A stretch of 6,852 nt of DNA from NCBI GenBank assembly GCA_028287725.1, contig JAQBPC010000046.1, positions 1-6,852 of the forward strand, read 5' to 3'. Source of the DNA: Chloroflexota bacterium (lineage in GTDB: Bacteria; Chloroflexota; UBA5177; JANWHV01). Below the pieces are notes generated by a model, which had not been told where the DNA came from, ran no database searches, and worked only from the letters and a program-made list of their open reading frames with translations. The position numbers and the translations under genes are program-made. This document shows positions 1-5,664 of the stretch, piece after piece; position 1 is the stretch's first letter, and each line of letters starts with the position of its first letter.

Positions 1-1173
1 GCCGCCCAGGGCAATATGCGCCAATGAGTCTTCCAGCGCCGGCAGGCCGTCTCCGAAGAGAGCCGAGCAGCGAATCTCCTTCTCCGGCTTCCACTCCCCG
101 ATAAAGGGCGATTCGTCTTCAGACATCACTCCGTTATCGACAAGGTCCCACTTGTTCCGTACCAGAATGACGGGAGCGTGACTTGCCGCGGCACGAATTT
201 CCGCCACGGCATTGGCGTCCTCTATTGTGATCGAGGCGCCTGCGTCGATAACCAGCATGACGATATCGGCCGCCGCTAGCGCAGCGCGACTTCTTTCCAC
301 TCCGATACGCTCCACCATATCGTCGGTCTCGGTGAGGCCGGCCGTGTCTATGAGGTACATTGGCAAACCGTGGACGTCTGCCGCCTCCTCGAGCGTGTCG
401 CGCGTGGTGCCGGCAACCGGAGTCACGATAGCGCGATCGCGACGCAACAAGGCATTGAGCAGACTGGATTTGCCCACATTGGGTTTGCCAACCAGCACAA
501 CGCGAATGCCGTCGCGCAAGACCGCACCGTGCGAAGCGCGCTGAAGGAGCTCTTCAATGGTACGTCGAACCTCCGCGATCGTACTGGCCAAGCTTGTGGC
601 CGCGGCTTCCGGTAAGCCCTCTTCGACGAAGTCGATAGTCGCCTCTAAATAGGCAAGCGTACCCGTGATCGCTCCAATGCTTGGCTCGAGTCGATTCGCT
701 AACGCGCCGGTTACGCCCTGCGCGGCGACCTGTGCCGCCGTGGCTGTCCGCGCCCGCACGAGATCCACCACCGCTTCAGCCTGCGCAAGGTCCATTCTGC
801 CGTTCAGGAAGGCCCGCAGCGTGAATTCGCCGCGGTTTGCCAGGCGTGCGCCGCCCGCAAGGCAGCAGCTGAGCACGCGTTGCAGCACGACGGGACTACC
901 GTGGCACTGCAGCTCGACGACGTCCTCGCCCGTGTATGAGTGAGGGCCGCGCATAAAGCACAGAAGGGCCTCGTCGATTATCGAGCCCGACGTGGAGTCC
1001 CGTAGCTGGCCGTGCACGACCCGATGCGAGTGAATGGTGGCGTTCGCGCGCGAAGGCTGGAATATCTGTCGAGCAATAGAGAGTGCATCGAACCCGCTCA
1101 GGCGCACGATGCCGACGCCACCCTCGCCGGGTGGCGTTGCGATTGCGGCAATCGTCGGCTCAGATGTGGGCAT
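1..1173 (-). CDS. mnmE: tRNA uridine-5-carboxymethylaminomethyl modification GTPase MnmE (C-terminus beyond left edge)
   Basis: MnmE works with MnmG to install the (carboxymethyl)aminomethyl group at C5 of wobble U34 in certain tRNAs, using a formyl/methylene-tetrahydrofolate donor and GTP hydrolysis; it is cytoplasmic. The reading frame is open from an ATG at 1173 to the window edge, 391 codons of the roughly 450-460 usual. The N-terminal folate-binding domain opens with the typical TIAAIATPPGEGGVGIVRLSG (residues 7-27, recognisable in its first 20), followed by RGEFTLRAFLNGRMDL (114-129). The inserted G domain shows G1 GKPNVGKS (229-236), GTTRD (255-259), DTAG (276-279) and NKWD (340-343). 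The C-terminal helical end with the catalytic C-x-G-K motif lies outside the window, so integrity cannot be judged. The start overlaps the kinase gene by 14 bases; a GGAG lies only one base before the ATG, too close for a normal ribosome site, so translation probably depends on coupling. No mnmG is visible. Confidence 0.97.
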   Translation of the reverse strand, partial: MPTSEPTIAAIATPPGEGGVGIVRLSGFDALSIARQIFQPSRANATIHSHRVVHGQLRDSTSGSIIDEALLCFMRGPHSYTGEDVVELQCHGSPVVLQRVLSCCLAGGARLANRGEFTLRAFLNGRMDLAQAEAVVDLVRARTATAAQVAAQGVTGALANRLEPSIGAITGTLAYLEATIDFVEEGLPEAAATSLASTIAEVRRTIEELLQRASHGAVLRDGIRVVLVGKPNVGKSSLLNALLRRDRAIVTPVAGTTRDTLEEAADVHGLPMYLIDTAGLTETDDMVERIGVERSRAALAAADIVMLVIDAGASITIEDANAVAEIRAAASHAPVILVRNKWDLVDNGVMSEDESPFIGEWKPEKEIRCSALFGDGLPALEDSLAHIALGG

Positions 1174-2005
1174 ACTCCAGGAGACGTCTTTCGGCTTGAT
1201 CGCGCGTGGGAATACCATCCGTACCGTGCTGCTCTACGTGGAATGAGGCCACGACCGCGGCGAAGCGTGCCGATTCCACGGCACGTCCGGTCTCGTAATA
1301 TCGGACCATAAAAGCGGCGGAGAAGACATCTCCAGCCCCGTTCGCATCCACCTCGTGCACTGGGAATGCCGGGATGCGGGTGGCGTTTTCGCCCTCGAAG
1401 AGCGTCGCCCCGTGTCGCCCATCCGTGAGCACGACGATTCTGTGGGTCTTCCGATACAGGTCGATTATCGCGCGTTGGTCGCCAATGTCCTCTTCGCTGA
1501 GAAAACTTACTTCTATTGGCGGCGCCCACGCAAGCATCTGGTCAGGGTCCAATGGGTGGACATGCCCATCTTCGCCCCACTTCCGCAGCCAACCTTGTAC
1601 GGAGGCTCCACGCAATGAGCCTTGGAACGCGGCCAGCAAATCGTGGTCAATCTCCTGGACCAGCGGGCCGAAATGCACGAGCGGCAGCGTACGCCAGTGC
1701 TTGGGCACATGCTCGGCACGCAACGTGCAGGCCACGTTGGTGATGTACTGTTCGCGAACGTCGCCTACGAATTCGTGTCGAAACGTGCACCAGTCGGGCG
1801 AGGGCACGTTCGTGACGTCGACGTCCGGTGGGAGCACCTTCGAGATTTCGCCATCGGGAATACTTGTAAGGACATGCACTTTCGCCCCAAGCCTCAGAGC
1901 GGTAATTGCCCCAAACAGTGCTGTGCCGCCCCACTCTCGGCCGTTAGGCGTGTGATCGACCGTGATATGTCCAACAACGAGGTACGGAACTTGGGCTCCG
2001 CTCAC
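1160..2005 (-). CDS. PfkB-family carbohydrate/nucleoside kinase, substrate unknown
   Basis: A cytoplasmic ATP-dependent kinase of the ribokinase/PfkB fold, 281 residues against about 300 for the family. Numbered from the GTG at 2005: a beta-strand start YLVVGHITVD (8-18 region), the substrate-side glycine pair GGTA (26-29) followed by LRLGAKV, a SEED segment (170-173) at the place of the family's N-x-x-E motif, TDGRHG (194-199), and the signature DANGAGDVFSAAF with anion hole GAGD and catalytic base Asp226. The usual N-terminal GG-x-x-x-N is replaced by GGTALFG, a variant also seen in PfkB relatives such as inositol 3-kinase-like proteins, so the sugar cannot be named. I chose the GTG at 2005 over the GTG at 2038: it gives a GTGA overlap with the jag stop and has AAGG six bases upstream, whereas the longer form adds 11 unconserved-looking residues. 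It sits between jag and mnmE, overlapping both, and is thus co-translated with RNA-metabolism genes. Confidence 0.9.
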   Translation of the reverse strand: MSGAQVPYLVVGHITVDHTPNGREWGGTALFGAITALRLGAKVHVLTSIPDGEISKVLPPDVDVTNVPSPDWCTFRHEFVGDVREQYITNVACTLRAEHVPKHWRTLPLVHFGPLVQEIDHDLLAAFQGSLRGASVQGWLRKWGEDGHVHPLDPDQMLAWAPPIEVSFLSEEDIGDQRAIIDLYRKTHRIVVLTDGRHGATLFEGENATRIPAFPVHEVDANGAGDVFSAAFMVRYYETGRAVESARFAAVVASFHVEQHGTDGIPTRDQAERRLLEYAHI

Positions 2006-2901
2006 CGCGCGCCTTGGCGAGGCGCTATCACCACGCACCGATTTGGCTCTTCGCCTACGCTATTGGTGACTACCCACGGACTATTCTGCAGCGTCATATG
2101 TACGACGCGTCGCTCATTTGCCGGCATAGGGTCCAACACAATCTCATGGTGGCTTTGCCGCACACGAGACGCCTGGCGACTCGCCAGAGAACGTAGCGTC
2201 TCCTCGCGGCGAAGCCGATAGTGCTCGACGTCGACGATCACCTTACTCCACCGGTTCACCCGACGGCCGACAATCGCATTCACCAGGTACTGCAGGGACG
2301 TCAGCGTATCGCCATGTCGGCCAATGAGAAGACCAAGATCTTCGCCCGTGACGTCAATGACAACCGGGTTGCCCGCACTACGCACGGTGGCGCTCGCATC
2401 AATTCCCATCCGGAGCATCAGCTCGCGAACGACCTCAACGGCCACCTCCGCGACGGCATCCGGGTCGGAATCTTGACCATCTGGTTGAGCGTCTTCGAGC
2501 TCATCGCTCTCAGAGCTCGCTAGTTGGGCAGCAGGCTGCAGTGGCTGCACAGACACTGGTGCGTCTTGCCGTGCCTCCGCAGCCTGCTTGCGCGCTCGAG
2601 AAATGAGCGGGGATTGCTCAACATCAAGATCAAGGTCATCGACCCGATCGCTTGACTGCACGGGTGGGCGAGCAGCCGGCCTTGCCGGCTCCGACACGCG
2701 GCGAGACAGGATTGTCTTGGGCATGGCGAGAATGCGCGCATTCTCGCCACCCATTCCGAGGAAACCCTTGCTGCCTTCGCTGATAACCGTGACGTCGATC
2801 TCGTCGCGCGATAAGCCCAGCCGCTGCTCGGCTTCGGCAATGGCCTCCGCCACGGTCTTGGCACTGACGGTGATACTCTGGCTACCCCGCTCGTTGGTCA
2901 C
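2002..2901 (-). CDS. jag: RNA-binding protein KhpB/Jag (Jag_N-KH-R3H)
   Basis: KhpB/Jag is a cytoplasmic RNA-binding protein, in Gram-positives a partner of KhpA linked to cell elongation and division control, and commonly encoded after yidC. Three parts are visible in the 299 residues: a Jag_N domain (about 8-60) ending in SEGSKGFLGMGGENARI (41-57); a low-complexity, Asp/Glu/Gln/Pro-rich linker (about 62-148), longer than in many homologues and probably disordered; then the KH domain with the GLLIGRHGDTL loop (190-200) and the R3H domain with ANERRVVH (261-268; Arg264-x3-His268). It starts with GTG, overlapping the yidC stop by four bases (GTGA), and has a strong ribosome site AAAGGAG at 2909-2915, seven bases away. 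Its own stop overlaps the kinase start in the same GTGA manner. The coding sequence contains a perfect 26-bp palindrome and a second hairpin, listed separately. Confidence 0.95.
   Translation of the reverse strand: MTNERGSQSITVSAKTVAEAIAEAEQRLGLSRDEIDVTVISEGSKGFLGMGGENARILAMPKTILSRRVSEPARPAARPPVQSSDRVDDLDLDVEQSPLISRARKQAAEARQDAPVSVQPLQPAAQLASSESDELEDAQPDGQDSDPDAVAEVAVEVVRELMLRMGIDASATVRSAGNPVVIDVTGEDLGLLIGRHGDTLTSLQYLVNAIVGRRVNRWSKVIVDVEHYRLRREETLRSLASRQASRVRQSHHEIVLDPMPANERRVVHMTLQNSPWVVTNSVGEEPNRCVVIAPRQGAR
2674..2690. repeat. Inverted repeat in the jag linker region
   Basis: AGCCGGC and GCCGGCT form seven perfect GC-rich pairs around a three-base loop. It lies in the part of jag encoding SEPARPAARP of the disordered linker, 33 bases from the 26-bp palindrome, so the jag message has two strong hairpins in under 80 bases. 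No T run follows, so it is not a terminator. Confidence 0.6.
2724..2749. repeat. Perfect 26-bp palindrome within jag
   Basis: The half site TGGCGAGAATGCG is followed directly by its exact reverse complement (centre between 2736 and 2737), 13 of 13 positions pairing and no spacer. In jag it encodes residues around GENARILA (52-59), at the end of the Jag_N domain. As DNA it could extrude a cruciform or bind a dimeric protein; in RNA it would form a stem of at most about 11 pairs. Confidence 0.9.
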
Positions 2902-3854
2902 TTCTTCGCTCCTTTAGCGCTGGGTCTCCGTCGCGAGGCCCCTCGCCCGTGTCGCTGTGCGTATCGGTCCATTTTAGTGGCGCGATCCGATGACGTTTCG
3001 ACGTCAGCCACCTCTGACGTGGCCGCTACAGTGTCACGATCCTGGCTTGATGACCGCTGACCGCGCCCGTTCTGGGCCGCCGAATCTTGCGGGGCAAGTA
3101 ACCGTGCAAGGAATCCACCCTCGGACGGCGCCACTTTGGCAACCGTTGCCGCCGTTGCGCCATCAGCGTACGGCACGGATAACGGAGAGGTCCAGAGCGA
3201 GCCCCAACCGCCGATAAAGAACTGCAGAATCATCATGATAATGTTTGACGTAACCCAGTACACGGCAAGACCCGACGGGTAGTTCCAGGCAAACACCACG
3301 ATCATCAGCGGTAGGAACTGCATGATCTGATTCATTTGCCGCTGCTGCGGGTCGTTCGTCGGATTCAGCATCATCCGCTGCTGAATCCACTGGGTGATAC
3401 CGGCCACGATCGGCAAGATATGCGTCGGATCCGGGTTACCTAGACCGTGTGAGAGCCACAGAAAGTCGGCCCGATACCATGCCGCATGCGCGATTCGCAA
3501 GGTCGGTTCGGATAAATTTTTGAGCACGAGGAACAACGACCACAAAATCGGCAGCTGAATCAACGGGAGGAGACAGCCCAGGGCAGGATTATGGTTGTGC
3601 TCCTTATAGAGCGCCATCGTCTCCTTGGTCAGGGCCTCGCGGTCCTTTCCGTGCCTCTTTTGTAGTTCCTTGATCTTCGGGCTAAGCGCCATCATCTTCT
3701 TCGACGCGCGGATCTGCGCCACATACAGTGGCGCGAGCGCGAGCCGGATGATGATGGTGAACAGGATAATCGCCACACCATAGTTTTTGGTGAATTCGGT
3801 CAGTGCGACGATTAACCAGTACAGCGGTCTTTGAAAGACCAGAAAGATGTCCAC
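2898..3854 (-). CDS. yidC: Membrane protein insertase YidC/Oxa1 family
   Basis: YidC inserts and folds membrane proteins, alone or with SecYEG. The 318-residue protein has the five-segment Oxa1 core: first hydrophobic helix about 26-48 with Arg37 where the family keeps a positive charge in the hydrophilic groove; a charged cytoplasmic hairpin (50-88, e.g. SPKIKELQKRHGKDREAL); helices at about 92-112, 145-163, 178-190 and 193-215; and the conserved YPSGLAVYW (192-200). There is no cysteine lipobox and no large periplasmic P1 domain, so it resembles neither the Bacillus SpoIIIJ lipoprotein nor E. coli YidC. A hydrophilic C-tail of nearly 100 residues (222-318) ends in a strongly basic stretch (RHGRGASRRRPSAKGAKK), which in related proteins helps ribosome contact. 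The start is GTG with AGGAG (3864-3868) nine bases upstream, 32 bases after yidD. Confidence 0.96.
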   Translation of the reverse strand: MDIFLVFQRPLYWLIVALTEFTKNYGVAIILFTIIIRLALAPLYVAQIRASKKMMALSPKIKELQKRHGKDREALTKETMALYKEHNHNPALGCLLPLIQLPILWSLFLVLKNLSEPTLRIAHAAWYRADFLWLSHGLGNPDPTHILPIVAGITQWIQQRMMLNPTNDPQQRQMNQIMQFLPLMIVVFAWNYPSGLAVYWVTSNIIMMILQFFIGGWGSLWTSPLSVPYADGATAATVAKVAPSEGGFLARLLAPQDSAAQNGRGQRSSSQDRDTVAATSEVADVETSSDRATKMDRYAQRHGRGASRRRPSAKGAKK

Positions 3855-3872
3855 CGAGATATACTCCTACTG

Positions 3873-3898
3873 CTGGTGCCGGCCTACTATGGCACCGG
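3873..3898 (-). other. Hairpin spanning the yidD stop, just upstream of the yidC ribosome site
   Basis: GGTGCC (3875-3880) and GGCACC (3891-3896) pair around a ten-base loop, extended to eight pairs with one G-T wobble. The loop carries the yidD stop codon and the stem ends only four bases before the yidC AGGAG. It could set the relative translation or message stability of yidC. A T run is absent. Confidence 0.45.
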
Positions 3899-4096
3899 AT
3901 CGTAGCCTCCCTCGCACCAGGGATGGCAGCGCGTAACGCGCTTTATAGTCAACCGCAGACCTGCAACAGCTCCGTACCGGCTTATCGCTTCTTCGCTGTA
4001 CGCCGAACACGTAGGATAGTACCGGCAGGACGTTGCAAGCAGCGGACTGAGTAACCCTCGATAGAGTCGCACACAGCCTATTAATACTCGCTTCAT
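3887..4096 (-). CDS. yidD: Membrane protein insertion efficiency factor YidD
   Basis: YidD is a small membrane-associated protein that assists insertion of membrane proteins near the Sec/YidC machinery. At 69 residues it has the normal family length. The hallmarks are complete: CRYYPTCSAYSEEAI (residues 24-38), the C-x5-C pair Cys24/Cys30, GAVAGLRLTIKRVTRC (42-57), and the C-terminal GGYDPVP (63-69). An additional Cys61 lies in HPWCEGG. The N-terminal amphipathic stretch MKRVLIGCVRLYRGLLSP is the likely membrane-binding part. The ATG lies 12 bases after the rnpA stop; a weak GAAG-type ribosome site falls within the end of rnpA, suggesting coupling. Confidence 0.96.
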   Translation of the reverse strand: MKRVLIGCVRLYRGLLSPLLATSCRYYPTCSAYSEEAISRYGAVAGLRLTIKRVTRCHPWCEGGYDPVP

Positions 4097-4108
4097 CGAG
4101 TTGCTTCT

Positions 4109-4462
4109 TCACGCGGAATTCGTCCGTCCCAGCAGGCGAGCATTCGTCAGTTGTCGCCGCACGACTTCGTCGACGGCGCTAGATGATTTGCCCACCAGGG
4201 AAGGACGGCTGATAATTACAATGTCATATCCAGTAGGGATTGACGGCAGATATGCGCGTACCACCTCGCGGAGCACACGCTTAACGCGATTACGAGTATG
4301 GGCCTTGCCAACACGCTTACTCACTGTGAAGCCAACCCGCGTCACCGATCCTCCAGTTGAAACCGCGGTAAGCACCAGCCAAGGATGCGACCAGGCTCGG
4401 CCCTCTCTGCGCACGCGTGCGAAGTCGCCTGCACGACACAGTCGATGCTCACGTGACAACAT
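4109..4462 (-). CDS. rnpA: Ribonuclease P protein component
   Basis: RnpA is the protein subunit that binds the catalytic RNase P RNA and the 5' leader of precursor tRNA in the cytoplasm. The 117-residue product, of ordinary length, begins with MLSREHRLCRAGDFARVRREGR and carries the family's RNR signature in FTVSKRVGKAHTRNRVKRV (45-63, with Arg57-Asn58-Arg59), plus the late IVIISRPSL strand (81-89). The start ATG is 10 bases after the rpmH stop; an AGGG eight bases upstream overlaps the very end of rpmH. The rpmH-rnpA pairing is near universal and supports the call. Confidence 0.96.
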   Translation of the reverse strand: MLSREHRLCRAGDFARVRREGRAWSHPWLVLTAVSTGGSVTRVGFTVSKRVGKAHTRNRVKRVLREVVRAYLPSIPTGYDIVIISRPSLVGKSSSAVDEVVRRQLTNARLLGRTNSA

Positions 4463-4472
4463 CGGACCGGCC

Positions 4473-4607
4473 CTAGATCGTTAGCCGATGGCGCCCCTTT
4501 AGCCTGCGGGCCTTGAGCACTCGCCTACCGTTTGCAGTTGCCATGCGGGCACGAAAACCGTGCTTGCGCCGTCGTTTTATTTTCTTCGGTTGCCACGTTC
4601 GCTTCAT
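4473..4607 (-). CDS. rpmH: 50S ribosomal protein L34
   Basis: L34 is a small, very basic protein of the large ribosomal subunit. Translation gives 44 residues beginning MKRTWQPKKIKRRRKHGFRARM and continuing with the conserved A-x-x-x-GRRVLKARRLKGRHRL; over a third of residues are Arg or Lys. Length and sequence match the family end to end. A GAGGGAG ribosome site (4619-4625) lies 11 bases before the ATG. It is the first gene of the minus-strand operon, with candidate promoters just upstream. Confidence 0.97.
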   Translation of the reverse strand: MKRTWQPKKIKRRRKHGFRARMATANGRRVLKARRLKGRHRLTI

Positions 4608-4775
4608 GGAGTGATAATCTCCCTCTCTAACGGTCAAGTATAGCAAAGGGCCGGGTTCACGGCCTTCAAGATTATAGCGTTTTGGTCCGGCTCTCGGGCA
4701 AACGACAACCTAGCAAATCGGCCAAAGCGCCAATATAGGCGAATCGAAGCGGGTTAGCGTCCCTGGCAGTACGTA
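4608..4775 (-). promoter_or_regulatory. Promoter/leader region of the rpmH operon
   Basis: This 168-base gap between the oxidoreductase gene and rpmH holds two -10-like hexamers on the minus strand: a perfect TATAAT at 4671-4676, with TTGCCC at 4696-4701 as a poor -35 at a long 19-base spacing, and TATACT at 4637-4642 without a convincing -35. A short hairpin (4649-4664) lies between them. I found no DnaA-box cluster that would mark an origin. Which start is used cannot be told from sequence alone. Confidence 0.45.
4649..4664 (-). other. Small hairpin in the rpmH leader
   Basis: On the minus strand GGCCG-TGAACC-CGGCC forms a five-pair GC stem with a six-base loop, followed by C and three T. 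It could be a weak terminator for the upstream oxidoreductase gene or a structure at the 5' end of the rpmH message if transcription starts from the TATAAT at 4671-4676. The T run is too short for a confident terminator call. Confidence 0.35.
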
Positions 4776-5378
4776 TCACCACCAGGTCGAGTAACGCTCC
4801 TCAGCCCATGGGTCGCCCCGCATGTGATAGCCGTTTTGCTCCCAGAATCCAGGCACGTCATTGCTCAGGAATTCCAGGCCCCGTACCCACTTCACACTCT
4901 TCCAGAAATAGAGATGTGGCACGACGAGCCGAATCGGCCAACCGTGCTCGGGGCTCAGCTCCATGCCGTCATGTCGGAAGGCAAATAGATTGTCCTCCCG
5001 GTCGAAATCGCTCAGCGCGAGATTGGCGGTAAAGCCATGTTCGGCATGAATCAGCACATGGGTCGCCTCGGGCTTTACGTTTACACGCGCGAGGACATCC
5101 CGTACCGCAATGCCTTCCCAGGTGTTATCGAGCTTCGACCAGCGTGTCACACAGTGGATGTCATTGAAGCGAGTTGTATGGGGCAGCGCCTGGAACTCAT
5201 CCCACGTCAGCTGAACCGGCTTTTCAACCAAACCAGTCAGCGTAAAGTTCCATGTAGCCAGATCTACGTCGGGAATCGAACCGTAGTGCAAGACCGGCCA
5301 TTTGACCGTAAGCTGCTGGCCGGGTGGGATGCGCGCGGCAACTTCCGGTGAAAGTTGTCCGCGGCTAATCAGCGCCAT
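4776..5378 (-). CDS. Sulfite oxidase-like molybdopterin oxidoreductase (YuiH-like)
   Basis: A single-domain molybdopterin (Moco) enzyme of the sulfite oxidase fold, 200 residues. From the ATG at 5378, visible features are the domain entry SIPDVDLATWNFTLTGLVEKPVQLTWDEFQALP (about 35-67, start SIPDVDLA), the HCVTRWS segment with the presumed molybdenum-ligand Cys76, a WKSVKWV strand (159-165) and the C-terminal GYHMRGDPWAEERY (183-196), typical of the YuiH-like 'sulfite oxidase-like oxidoreductase' group. There is no Tat signal, so a cytoplasmic location is expected, unlike MsrP, and no dimerisation or heme domain. Substrate and electron partner are unknown; no partner subunit is adjacent. A TTG at 5417 could extend the frame by 13 residues, but the ATG has a strong GAGGAG at 5386-5391, seven bases away, so I prefer it. 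Confidence 0.9.
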   Translation of the reverse strand: MALISRGQLSPEVAARIPPGQQLTVKWPVLHYGSIPDVDLATWNFTLTGLVEKPVQLTWDEFQALPHTTRFNDIHCVTRWSKLDNTWEGIAVRDVLARVNVKPEATHVLIHAEHGFTANLALSDFDREDNLFAFRHDGMELSPEHGWPIRLVVPHLYFWKSVKWVRGLEFLSNDVPGFWEQNGYHMRGDPWAEERYSTWW

Positions 5379-5664
5379 CCGTGTTCTCCTCAAATAGTCT
5401 CGACCGGTGACGGCCAATCTCTACCTACTTCAAGATAGCATGGTTGGCGGGTTTGCCCTAGACACACTACGCTAGAGGGCGCGACCTCGGCGATTGCTTC
5501 CAGCTTCCGTCGCCGGCGCCCAAAGCGCTCGCAAACTGTGGTCTTACGGCAAGGATCTGACGAAATATATAACCAAATTATTGGGCGCATTGCGCCTAAT
5601 TCGACCGTTCACCACTCTAAGTAGGCCTAACGTATTTGAATCGCACATTGTAAGGGACAAACGA
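5379..5664. promoter_or_regulatory. Divergent intergenic region with candidate promoters
   Basis: This 286-base gap separates divergent genes and has no convincing coding frame. For the minus-strand oxidoreductase, an extended -10 (TGC-TATCTT, hexamer at 5432-5437) lies about 54 bases before the ATG with only a poor -35. For the plus-strand membrane protein, an AT-rich stretch at 5563-5573 offers TATATA/TATAAC with TTACGG at 5544-5549 as a weak -35; a palindrome at 5581-5599 would then fall on or just after the start site. Ribosome site AAGGGA at 5652-5657 serves the plus-strand gene. Promoters are inferred from consensus matching only. Confidence 0.35.
5581..5599. repeat. Near-perfect palindrome TTGGGCGCATTGCGCCTAA
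   Basis: Arms TTgGGCGCA and TGCGCCtAA flank a single central base (5590); eight of nine positions pair, with GGCGCA/TGCGCC perfect. It is flanked by A+T-rich sequence. The symmetry and size are like a dimeric regulator's operator; with a one-base centre it would make a poor RNA hairpin, which favours a DNA site. The place, just downstream of a candidate plus-strand -10, fits a repressor site, but no regulator gene is in the window. Confidence 0.45.

Noticed and set aside
1374..1955. Plus-strand open frame of 193 codons
   Set aside because: Fully antisense to the kinase; Ser/Cys/Pro-rich translation with no family resemblance.
2005..2038. Upstream GTG start for the kinase at 2038
   Set aside because: It would overlap jag by 37 bases and add 11 residues unlike a PfkB N-terminus; the GTG at 2005 gives the usual 4-base overlap with AAGG correctly spaced.
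1622..2221. Plus-strand open frame of 199 codons
   Set aside because: It lies opposite the kinase and jag genes, whose protein families are clear; its translation has no recognisable domain and is rich in Arg, as expected for a GC-rich antisense frame.
3867..4112. Second minus-strand frame over yidD (81 codons)
   Set aside because: The overlapping yidD frame matches its family over its full length, so this is a shifted shadow.
4649..4664. Strong intrinsic terminator after the oxidoreductase gene
   Set aside because: The stem has only five GC pairs and three following T, over 100 bases after the stop codon; kept only as a small hairpin.
4608..4775. Replication origin next to rpmH
   Set aside because: No run of TTATCCACA-like boxes or AT-rich unwinding stretch is visible; only promoter-like hexamers and one small hairpin.
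5379..5417. TTG start for the oxidoreductase at 5417
   Set aside because: The ATG at 5378 has a strong GAGGAG seven bases upstream, and this ribosome site would be inside the gene if TTG were used.
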